NCBI GenBank assembly: GCA_049999725.1
Contig: JBNGIS010034964.1
Coordinates: forward strand, 34,559 to 70,989
DNA from: Haplomitrium mnioides
Taxonomy: Eukaryota; Marchantiophyta; Haplomitriopsida; Calobryales
Reading direction: 5' to 3'
DNA: 36,431 bases
Part shown: one piece after another, positions 28,807-36,431 of the stretch
Layout: every line of letters begins with the position of its first letter
How positions within the stretch are numbered: position 1 is the first letter of the stretch
Program-made: the position numbers and the translations under genes
The notes under the pieces: generated by a model
Told to the model about the DNA's origin: nothing
The model's input: only the letters and a program-made list of their open reading frames with translations
Databases searched by the model: none

Positions 28807-29756
28807 CTAAATTTCAAAAAATGATTTTTCCCATCAAAAAATGATTCGCGGAGCTCTTGACGTGGGTTCACGTGTTGCAATAAAAAAAAGTTAGTATATA
28901 AAGCATTACTTATTTTCATATTTCCAATTTCTCTTTTTCATTATCTTCACAAAAATTTCCCAATTTTTTTGTTTTGCAAAAGTTTCTTGAAAAACACATC
29001 TTTTAGGTAGACCGTAAGAGGTTCATAAAACTTGTTAAAATAGTTTCTTGAAGTACTTGATTTTTAGTGAGTCTTTTCAATGGCATGAGTTTTTAAAGGC
29101 AAGAAGAGGTTAGAATTCCAAGATTCATCTTCACAAAAAAAGTGCTACTTTTGACAAGCAGGTTGAGATTTGTTCACACAACAATTATTTGGAGATAAGG
29201 AGTGGAGTACCAAAAGCATCAAATATGATGGCAAGTATTATGAGAAAAAAGATGCCTTCTATTGAATTAGATAGCTCTTTCTAAAAAGATCAAGAAGGTG
29301 AACTCCACGCACGTATATGGTTAAGGATTAAACCCTATGCTCGCATAACGTCAAGGAGTGAATCCAATGCGTGCATAAGATTAACAAGTGAACAACTTGC
29401 ATGCAAAGGATCAAAGAGGGAACCCAGTGCTTGTAGAAAATTAAAGAAACAAACTTCATCCAACACAAGATCTTTGTTTCCCTTCAAATGGTCAAAGTTG
29501 AATCTTTCTTTTGAGTATTCCAACATATCAGCAAAAAAAAGTTCAACATAGAAATTCCATATAGTTGTAGACCTTTCTTCGTTCTCATATGAGGGAGACC
29601 TCTATATTCATGATCAAAGTGTGTTTGTTCAAAACACAAAAAGCATACAATCTGTGGACAGTTTTAATTTTGGAGATGAACCCATGTCCTCAATAGCACC
29701 ACTCAAATAACGAGTGATTTTGTTTCTAAGTTGCACCTCGCAAGAAGATTGGAAGA
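28807..29756 (-). other. 5' flank of the minus-strand ParB-MTase copy, no gene recognised
   Basis: AT-rich sequence containing a degenerate array at 29305-29450 (units like CCTATGCTCGCATAACG with GTGAA spacers), again with an ATGCxxGCAT-type core. No terminal word and no inverted partner of the 3' end was found here. The sequence stops at about 29756, where gypsy C protease begins. Confidence 0.5.
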
Positions 29757-29975
29757 TTTGCAAAGAAAATCAAAGCTAAAGCTTTGCCTATGAAAGGAAG
29801 TTTTGTAACAATGGCCGATGGCCAAAAGCATGAGATATTCCACCCACACAAGCCATTTTTTCTAAGGATTGACAAAGAGTACAAGGAATCTATGGATTTT
29901 GTTATTGCACATGTACAGTATGACAGTATTTTAGGCTTGTCTTGGCTTGAAGATCGATCCGCTCAAGTTGATTGG
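29757..29975 (+). pseudogene. Gypsy C protease fragment
   Basis: It reads KIKAKALPMKGSFVTMADGQ, KPFFLRIDKEYKESMDFVI and YDSILGLSWLEDRSAQVDW, the C-terminal half of a gypsy aspartic protease. The active-site half is missing. The frame runs into the solo LTR at 29976. Confidence 0.85.
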
Positions 29976-30523
29976 TGTAACGATCACTAACTTTAGTAAA
30001 CAACAACTAAAAATAACAACAACTATATCTAGAAAGCTATTACTAAGTTATAGTATCAAAAAGTGAGTGTTATTATAGAGAGAGTGACACATGGCAAGAG
30101 GAGAGAAAGTCAATGAATTAAAGTGAAAGAAATGATACTTTAGAAGAGGATAAGAACACATGGCAAGCGGAAGATTAAAACAAACAAAACGTTCTAAGAA
30201 AAAGACACGTGGCAAAAGAAGAACTTAAGAGAAATGGAAGGTTCTAAAGATAAAGACATGTGGTAGAAGGAGAATAAAAGTAAAAGGTGGTCCAATCAGT
30301 GAGAGAGGAAAAAAAGTAGTCCAATTAGAGGAGGATAGAAAAGGAACCAATGGGGTTTTGCCACCTATGTAAGCAAAGTGCTTTTCACTTAGTATATAAA
30401 GAAGGGAGAGGGCCTTGTTGGGCATCTCTTACCTTGTGGATTCTTGAAGTTCTTTATGCGCTACTCTTATATGTGTTGTGCTTGTGCTAATTTTGGTGTG
30501 TGATGTATGTGTGTAGTGTTACA
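29976..30523 (+). mobile_element. Solo LTR (548 bp) with ATTGG target duplication
   Basis: The ends are TGTAAC and GTTACA, perfectly inverted. Flanks are ATTGG at 29971-29975 and 30524-30528. Removing it rejoins gypsy C pol without loss. No internal element sequence is present, so it is the product of LTR-LTR recombination. It is unrelated in sequence to the gypsy A/C LTRs. The promoter-like content is listed separately. Confidence 0.92.
30086..30400 (+). promoter_or_regulatory. Promoter-like module in the solo LTR: G-box-like array, CCAAT boxes, TATA box
   Basis: Four near-evenly spaced copies occur: GACACATGGC (30086), ACACATGGC (30156), GACACGTGGC (30204) and GACATGTGGT (30255). The third is a perfect G-box/ABRE-type CACGTGGC. 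CCAAT follows at 30292, 30321 and 30347, and TATATAAA at 30393-30400. The order is that of a U3 promoter. Stress or abscisic-acid response is an inference from G-box/ABRE motifs only. Confidence 0.6.
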
Positions 30524-30528
30524 ATTGG

Positions 30529-31600
30529 GCGAAATGAAAATTTCAAGTTACTTTACAAGGAAAGCAATTTCTTTTCAAGAATCCAACACTATTGGTGAAG
30601 AAGCCTAAATTAGTTTAGCATAATATTTTGATGGAGAAAGAGTTGCATATCTTTGCTATATGAATCAAGCCTATTGCGGACTTGAATAAAGAGAGAGGGA
30701 AATCTGCCCTGACCTCAATGATTGATGACATTTTGAAGGAGTTTTCAAATGTTTTTTTGGATGATTTGCCAAAAAGGTTACGAGATGATTGTAGAATGCC
30801 CTTTTCCGATTGAGTTGATACCAAGAAGTACTTCGTATAATTAGCTTATGTACAAGTGATCACCACAAGAGTTGGAAGAGCTTTGCAAGACTTTGACAGA
30901 TCTTCTTGAGAAGGATTTCATTCAGCATAATACTTTGCCTTGGGGAGCACCGGTATTCTTTGCACCAAAGAAAGATGATGGATTTCAACTTTATACTAAT
31001 TATCGCGGTTTATACAAGTAAACTGTAAAGAATGCCTATCCTTTACCACATATTGATGATTTTTTGGATTAATTGAGTGGTGCGCGGTTCTTTTACCAAG
31101 CTGGATCTTTAAAGCGGTTATTGGAAAATTCCTATCAAGCCAAGTGATGTACCAAAGACAACTTTTCACACGAAATATAGACATTTTATGTGGAAGGTCC
31201 TTACATTTGGTCTCTTTAATGCTCCGGCCATATTCATGGATTAAATGCATTGAATTTTTGATAGGTTATTGGATAAGTCAGTTTTGGTATTCTTGGATGA
31301 CATCCCAATGATCTCAAACAAGTTTTGCAAAGATTGCGCAATTGGAAGTTTTGTTGCAAGAGATCCAAGTGTGAATTTTGGAAGCAAGAGATTACTTACC
31401 TAGAGTACAAGTTGTCTGCGAATGGTATAAACATGGAAGAAGAGAAAATCAAGGTTGTTACATAGTAGCTAACACCAAATGAGGCAAAAGACATTAAAGA
31501 TTTCAATGGATTGGAAAGCTTCTATTAACAATTCATCCATTGTTATGCACATATTGCTGCACCACTTACAGATTTTCTAAGCGAGGAGGTTAAGTTTCAA
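30529..31600 (+). pseudogene. Gypsy C reverse transcriptase
   Basis: Text includes ELEELCKTLTDLLEKDFIQH, LPWGAPVFFAPKKDDGFQLY, KNAYPLPHIDDFLD and LVFLDDIPM (palm box at about 31290-31307). Between FLDDIP and the LKQVLQRL-type helix a few dozen bases are missing compared with gypsy B. NFGSKRLLT-type text then leads to the connection domain. Stops and shifts are frequent. Confidence 0.85.
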
Positions 31601-32165
31601 TTGATCGCAAAAAAGCAAGTGGCATTTCAACAACTCAAGGATGCAGTCTCTTCCCGTCCTATTCTACAACCATATGATCCAAAAGCATGTTGTATAGTTA
31701 ATTTTGATGCTTCTAATTTTGCTATTGGAGCAGTTTTGTAGCAAGAGTTTGAGGATAGACTTCATCAAATTGCTTTCATGTCACCCCAATTAAATGCTCT
31801 AGAAGGGAGAAATTACTCTACAAGGGGTTTAAAGCGATTGGCAATGGTTTATGCTACAAAAGTATAGAGACACTATCTTTAGGGAAGATATATGCTTATG
31901 CGCACAGATCACAAGCCATTGTTCCAAGCAATTTATTTGGAAAATATCACAAGTCATCATCATCGATGGACCGACCAATTGCAACTCTTTGATATCAAGC
32001 TAGAGTACAAGTCTGGAAGGTTCCACACCATTTCTGATGCATTTTCAAGAAGGCCGAATCATCGAGTAAATACAATAGAGGTTGCAAACATTAGTATACT
32101 ACATTTAGATGAGGCAATCAGTGGGAGTTATCGCCAGAAGCTACAAGAAGATGTTTTTTTTTAGT
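31601..32165 (+). pseudogene. Gypsy C RNase H
   Basis: It reads VAFQQLKDAVSSRPILQ, CIVNFDASNFAIGAVL (first catalytic Asp changed to Asn in VNFDAS context, second kept), then MLMRTDHKPLFQAIYLENIT, LFDIKLEYKSGRFHTISDAF and SRRPNHRVNTIEVANISI. An open run of 90 codons covers 31892-32164. Confidence 0.87.
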
Positions 32166-33570
32166 CTTGTTTGGGCATGATTGGTCATCAACGATAGTGA
32201 GTAATTATTCTCTTTTTCATTCGAGATGGTATTCTATATCAAGACCATCACATATATGTTCCACAGTATGATACACTTCAAATGACTTGTTTACAAGAAG
32301 CACATAACATTCCCATCTAAAGGCATCTTGGAGTAGATAAAACTATATAGTTCCTTTAGCGCACTTGGTGGTGGCCTAACTTGGCTTGAGATGTTCGTGG
32401 TTTTGTTTGTTTGTGTGAAAGTTGCCAAAAGAAAGCTTCAAATAAAAAACCAATGGGACTTCTTCATCCACCACAAATTCCCACTACTTTTTGGGAACAT
32501 GTAAGTTTGGATCTTGCCACTTCACTTCCGACTATGCCTCGTGGGTTTACTACCGTTGTGGTGTTTGTGGACAAGCTTAGCAAGAAAACTAGCACCAATT
32601 GTGGATACAATAGATGCTCCACAATTGGCAAAAACTACTTTGATATTGTCTTCCATCATCATGGAATGCCCAATGTGTTAACATCTGATAGGGATCCGTG
32701 TTTCACTGGAAAGTTTTGGCGAGAGTTGTTCAAATTGTTAAGCACCAAACTATTTATGTCTACTGCTTATCATCCTCAAACAGATGGGCAAACAGAACCT
32801 GCTAATCCCACTATGGAGGATATTCTTCGCACGTTCATCAATGTTCATCATATTGATGGGGATAGTTTTTTATCGATTGTGGAGTTTGCCTACAACTCCA
32901 AACAAGCAAGTACTGGGTGTTCTCTTTTCTTTCTTAATTTGGGTAGACATCCTCTTGTTCCCAATGGTTTTCTTTCTCCTTCTTCTTCCAATGTTCCAAG
33001 TATTTCTACTTTGTTGTCTCGTTTATCTTCTTCTTTGCAAGATGCTCGCAACCATCCTACTATTGCTCAAAATCAGAAAAAAAAAATTGTTTATAGTTAT
33101 CGTTGCAATTGCTCTTATGTTTTAGGCGACTAAGTTATGTTATCTACCTATAATCTTCCATTGTCTTTAGATACTCAAGTCTGTAAGTTATCTCTTGCTT
33201 GGATTGGTTCTTTCTCTATTTCTCAAATTATTTCTCTCGTTGTTTTTAAACTTGACCTTCCTCGTTATAAGAAGATTCATCATGTGTTTCATGTCTCTAA
33301 ACTTAAGTCTTTTGTTCTTAGTCCATCTTCTTTTTCAAATCGTGTTCAACTTCCTACTCCGGCTATTGTTTTTGATGATTAAGAATTTGAGATGGACTGC
33401 ATTTTGGCAAAAAGAGTTTTCAAACAAGGGCGACATCCACAAGTTCAATACAAGGTTTTTTGAAAAGGCAATCGACTTCATGAAGCTACTTAGGAATCTT
33501 CTTCAAATCTTGAGAATGCTAAAGAGGCTATTCAAATACGAGGACGTCATTGGCTAGAAGGCGGGGATTA
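32166..33570 (+). pseudogene. Gypsy C integrase with chromodomain, best-preserved integrase core in the window
   Basis: Zinc-binding lead AHNIPI*RHLGVDKT and CLCESCQKK, then a 240-codon open frame (32411-33133): WEHVSLDLATSLPTMPRGFT (first Asp), LTSDRDPCFTGKFWRELFKL (second Asp), AYHPQTDGQTEPANPTMEDI (Glu). All three DDE residues appear present, although a local frameshift garbles about 20 residues near 32585-32620. The C-terminal part SLPL-type text then HVFHVSKLKSF (about 33280-33315) leads into a degenerate chromodomain FEMDCILAKRVFKQGRHPQV, QYKVF*KGNRL (33388-33470). The polypurine tract GAAGGCGGGGATTA is at 33557-33570. Confidence 0.9.
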
Positions 33571-33943
33571 TGTAATAATACAGGTATAAGATTGTGCTAT
33601 TTATAAGAAAATAGAGAAGAGCGGAAGAAGTGGTAGAGAGTCACTTTAATGGTTGACATAAGATTACTTGTCTTTGAAGTCATTTTTAGTAGAGAGTCAC
33701 TTTTAGGACTTGTAAGTGAAGAAAGAGGGATGACACCCTCTTCTCTTGTAAAAATAGTAGGGCTTCTTTACTCCACTTCTCATTCTGGAGTTCCTCTCAA
33801 ATCACTTGGGTTTTTTTGTTGCTTGGCTTTTGCTTGCACTCTAGATCTTAGTTTGAGTCTTGAGTTGCTTTTGGTTGAAAAAATCTATTAGAGTTTACTA
33901 TGAGTTCTTACTCATTTGGATTTGGACCTTGAGTTCTTTTACA
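33571..33943 (+). repeat. 3' LTR of gypsy C (373 bp)
   Basis: Begins TGTAATAATACAGGTATAAG and ends GAGTTCTTTTACA. It is collinear with the reverse complement of 9413-9780 and 14152-14538, placing gypsy A and C in one family. It directly follows the polypurine tract. Confidence 0.93.
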
Positions 33944-34146
33944 TAGATTGTATATGCACACACCACAAGAAGCATGTTCCTCTTGGTACTGTTGGTGCTT
34001 TTAGCAATTTTATTGCAATTTTTGGGACCGGAAAGTCTCGGCAAGACTTTGTGTTGGCTAGAGATGCTAAAGCTTCTATTCTTGTTGATTTTGATGAGAC
34101 CATTCCTCTTGAAGTGGATAGAGCTGAAGCTATAACATTAGATTGA
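33944..34146 (+). pseudogene. ParB-MTase element copy 3: C-terminal end of the gene
   Basis: Text KKHVPLGTVGAFSNFIAIFG, TGKSRQDF and ILVDFDETIPLEVDRAEAIT ends at TGA 34144-34146. The minus copy has KELVPPGIAGATSDFVVISG, TGKS*QDS and LLELDETIPPEEDRALVSV at its 3' end, so two independent copies confirm the same C-terminus. The rest of the gene is absent, replaced by gypsy C at 33943. Confidence 0.8.
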
Positions 34147-34390
34147 TGTATTTTTTGTAAATAGTTATGTATTTTTTTTTCACAAAATTTTACTTGATTC
34201 ATCTTCATTCTTGTTGCATTCTAAATCCAATTGAATAATTATTTTCTTCACAATTCAATTTCTTGTGCAAAGTTATTTTTAGCATAATGTACATGTTTTC
34301 ATAAAAGTTAACAACAAAGTCCATGTTGGTCTAAAAGCTCCTTTTATTTTTCAACTTCTATTCAAGTTTTTTTCAATCATGTGTTTTTGC
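34147..34390 (+). other. 3' UTR / spacer of ParB-MTase copy 3
   Basis: T-rich noncoding sequence between the stop codon and the minisatellite, corresponding to 24231-24479 of the minus copy. Nothing else recognised. Confidence 0.5.
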
Positions 34391-34800
34391 AGCCCCTTCC
34401 TCAATGGGCTTCAGTAGTCCCTGTGTCCAAGTACTAAACAACATGTGCTCACCCCCGCTTCAGTTGTCTATGCGCGCATGGGCTTTAGTTGTTCAAGCTT
34501 GTGTGGGCTTTAGTTGTCCACGCATGGACGTTATCAAAAAAAGTATGCCCATGCTTTCAGTTGTTCCTACACACGGGCTTCAGCTATCCATGCTCGCATA
34601 GGCTGTAGTGGTCTTTTAACAATTTTGCTTCAACATCCTACTTGCATCTACACTAAAGGGTTCTAGTTCAAAGTTCTATACGTGAGAGCTTCAACATTCC
34701 ATGTGTGTTTGAGCTTCAACTTTCCAAGTGCAAATAAGTTTTAACAGTCTCTACGTGCATAAGTTTCAAGACTACGATTCAAAGTACTTGCACGCCTAAG
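34391..34800 (+). repeat. Palindromic-core minisatellite in the 3' flank, copy 3
   Basis: The left half has units GGGCTTCAGTTGTCCATGCG, including TCTATGCGCGCATGGG near 34469. The right half changes to GGGTTCTAGTTCAAAG and GCTTCAACATTCCATGTG spacers, the first of which is the wording of the array at 215-525. Confidence 0.8.
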
Positions 34801-34829
34801 AAAGTACTTTGAACGAATATGTTTCTGAT

Positions 34830-35185
34830 AAAATTTGAACGTTTTGATCAATTTCTGAAGTTAGTGATATCATTGCTAGTTTTGAAAATATTTAACAACA
34901 AACTTTCTGTACGTTTAGTATATATTATGTTCGTTGAAGCTCATGCTTCTTAAAGAAGAACTTATAAAAGCAATTTTGATAAAATTCTCATAAGAAGATT
35001 TGTTTTTAATACGTTGTGCATTTAAAATAAGAAATTTTGATGTATTAAATTACACTTCTTTTGCAAACAAAAAACTACTAGTGTCAAATTCATGAATTTT
35101 TATGCTAAAACTTCAAATTGGTTTTTGAGAACGCCAAATAAAACAGGAACTCAGTAGTGGTTCTTGGTTCAAAATAGCGGTTGTT
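34830..35185 (+). repeat. 3'-terminal AT-rich segment of ParB-MTase element copy 3
   Basis: Aligned along its length with the reverse complement of 23685-24050. It ends with the terminal word (CTCAGTAGTGGTTCTTGG, then TTCAAAATAGCGGTTGTT) at 35150-35185. Different sequence follows it. Confidence 0.8.
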
Positions 35186-35816
35186 AATTCAAGTATATGA
35201 GAACATACGTGTACAATTAGCTACCTTGGATGGAGAGACCTTACCTACTCACATCAATAACTATTGTATGAAGAAATATTACTCAAAAGAAGATGTTCGC
35301 AAGAATGCTGTACAGTAGAGAGTAGGAATATAAAAGGAGGTTTTTGGATAAAAAAGATCAAAACAAGCCATTCCAGGCTGGTTTTTTGGAAAACAATGAA
35401 GCAAAAGTAATGAAGAAATTATGAAAACTTGCTCGATTGGTGATCAAGAGCTGAACAAAAGAAATTGGATATTGCTTTGCAACATGGAGGATGAGAGACA
35501 AACTAATGAGAATCCAAAGTCATGCATCAAAATTGTTTTCAAAAAGGTATATCGAAGAGTAAATTGGATCTGTTCCGTTAAATTTGAATCATAAGTTTTA
35601 CCATTATCGGACCATGGAAGGAGTGTCATAATGATAGCAATAAAGAATAGTGGTTTAGCAACCAGTGGAAGCTCATTTAGAGAGCAAAGTCTAGCATTAT
35701 ATCGAGAGGAAAAAGAGGTACACACCTTGCAAACGCATAGATTTGAAAGGAAGAAATTGCTCTTCACGCTGATTGAAAAGGAACGAGAACTAGCACCGGA
35801 GAATTGAGAAAAAGAA
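35186..35816 (+). other. Spacer before the unidentified ORF
   Basis: No domain recognised. Short frames near 35440-35815 look coding-like (for example RNWILLCNMEDERQTNENPK and KRNWILL-type text), and may be an upstream, frame-broken part of the following ORF. Confidence 0.3.
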
Positions 35817-36377
35817 ATGTTGCCCGAGCAAAGAGGAGGAATTTTGTTGGTGCTCTCTTGGCTTGTGAAAGTCTTTCACCTTCCAAAGTTCTCCTACGAT
35901 GTGAGGAAGGTCCTTCAGCAAAGGAGCTTGTTGAAGTTTGTGAGTCATATGTGGGACTATGATCTAGGGGTAATGGTCAAAATAGGTAAGATCAGTGAGA
36001 TCAATATTTTGGATAGGGAGGTTCTATTTATCATGAGGAATACATCCGTATACTTCTCAACTAAAGCAATCAAGAAGATGTATGGGTTGCCTAAAGAGGA
36101 TTGTCTAGAAAAGATGCTCAAGGAGGATGAGCACTGAGCTTTCTTGGTGCCAAGGTCAAGTATCACAATTGACAAATTTAAAATCCAAGAAGTCATCAAT
36201 CCTCTACTTCAAGAGTTCTTGCAAATCTTTGTAGGGATTCTATTCCAACCAAAGCTCAAATATATCACAAAAATGAGATTAGTTCTATTAATCAATACAC
36301 GGAGAGGGCAAACGAAAGGGGTGGCTGACTTTTTCAATAGTAAAATTACTCAATATTTTGAGCAATCGTGGAGCTAG
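35817..36377 (+). pseudogene. Unidentified ORF with one in-frame stop
   Basis: A single frame runs from ATG at 35817 to TAG at 36375-36377, about 186 codons, interrupted only by TGA at 36135-36137. Text includes VLQQRSLLKFVSHMWDYDLG, DREVLFIMRNTSVYFSTKAI, KKMYGLPKEDCL, then QEVINPLLQEFLQIFVG and GQTKGVADFFNSKITQYFEQ. No catalytic motif, signal peptide or clear membrane segment is seen. It lies between two outward-facing ParB-MTase terminal words, so it is either the original target or part of another repeat. I do not recognise the family. Confidence 0.4.
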
Positions 36378-36386
36378 AACTCAATA

Positions 36387-36431
36387 AACAGCCGCTACTT
36401 TGAACCATGAATAGGCTACTCAGAACATGAA
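36387..36431 (-). repeat. Terminal word of a further ParB-MTase element copy running off the window
   Basis: AACAGCCGCTACTTTGAACC then ATGAATAGGCTACTCAG is the reverse complement of the family terminal word and closest to the copy at 181-214. The element body should lie to the right of the window. Confidence 0.65.

Larger units (their letters stand above)
29757..33943 (+). mobile_element. Gypsy C: 5'-truncated Ty3/gypsy chromovirus with 3' LTR
   Basis: It begins inside the protease, at TTGCAAAGAAAATCAAAGC, identical wording to gypsy A. It runs through RT, RNase H, integrase and chromodomain to a 373-bp 3' LTR (33571-33943). The 5' LTR, gag and protease start are missing. A solo LTR lies between protease and RT (29976-30523). 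It belongs to the same family as gypsy A and B. Its right end abuts the last exon of a ParB-MTase copy at 33944, so it probably inserted there before losing its 5' end. Confidence 0.92.

Noticed and set aside
23685-35185. Inverted pair 23685-24057 (-) and 34830-35185 (+) as terminal inverted repeats of one 11.5-kb DNA transposon
   Set aside because: Each segment follows its own copy of the same gene 3' end and minisatellite in the same relative order, so they are the 3' ends of two oppositely oriented copies.

Overview
This window looks like repeat-rich nuclear DNA of a plant. It holds Ty1/copia and Ty3/gypsy chromovirus retrotransposons, canonical GT-AG introns, AT-rich spacers and two 100-N assembly gaps. 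No intact host gene, tRNA or rRNA was recognised. Nearly every coding stretch is broken by stops and frameshifts. A seed-free plant or streptophyte alga would fit the retroelement-borne cytosine methyltransferase, but that is only a guess.

Layout. 1-689 and 8473-8666 are 3'-terminal pieces of an unnamed repeat, here called the ParB-MTase element. They are split by a copia element (690-8472) with 108-bp LTRs and a perfect TAAAG target duplication. Gypsy B (+, 8667-9412 and 14544-15826) is split by gypsy A (-, 9413-14538), a chromodomain element with both LTRs and an ACCAA duplication. 15827-16640 is a second ParB-MTase copy. About 16970-23684 is a different gypsy-like element carrying a degenerate C5 cytosine methyltransferase between protease and integrase remnants. 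23685-29756 (-) is the longest ParB-MTase copy. 29757-33943 (+) is gypsy C, 5'-truncated and itself hit by a 548-bp solo LTR (ATTGG duplication). 33944-35185 is the 3' end of a third ParB-MTase copy. 35186-36386 holds an unidentified ORF, and 36387-36431 is another terminal word running off the window.

Main observation. The ParB-MTase element encodes, in order, an N-terminal region of unknown function, a basic NLS-like segment, a ParB/Srx-like domain (GGNH box) and an N4/N6-type DNA methylase. The methylase has NIPYGYNL in the DPPY position, a NVYQKP box and a decayed motif I. Exons of one copy align with two partial copies. Two introns and the 3' flank carry degenerate minisatellites that share a palindromic ATGCGCGCAT core but have location-specific spacers. 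Independent copies share a precise 3' terminal word. The neighbouring gypsy carries a C5 methyltransferase relic, so two unrelated DNA methyltransferase classes sit in mobile DNA within 36 kb.

How the parts relate. Everything here is explained by nested insertion and decay, not by operon-like cooperation. The supported order is gypsy A after gypsy B, the copia after the ParB-MTase terminal segment it splits, and the solo LTR after gypsy C.
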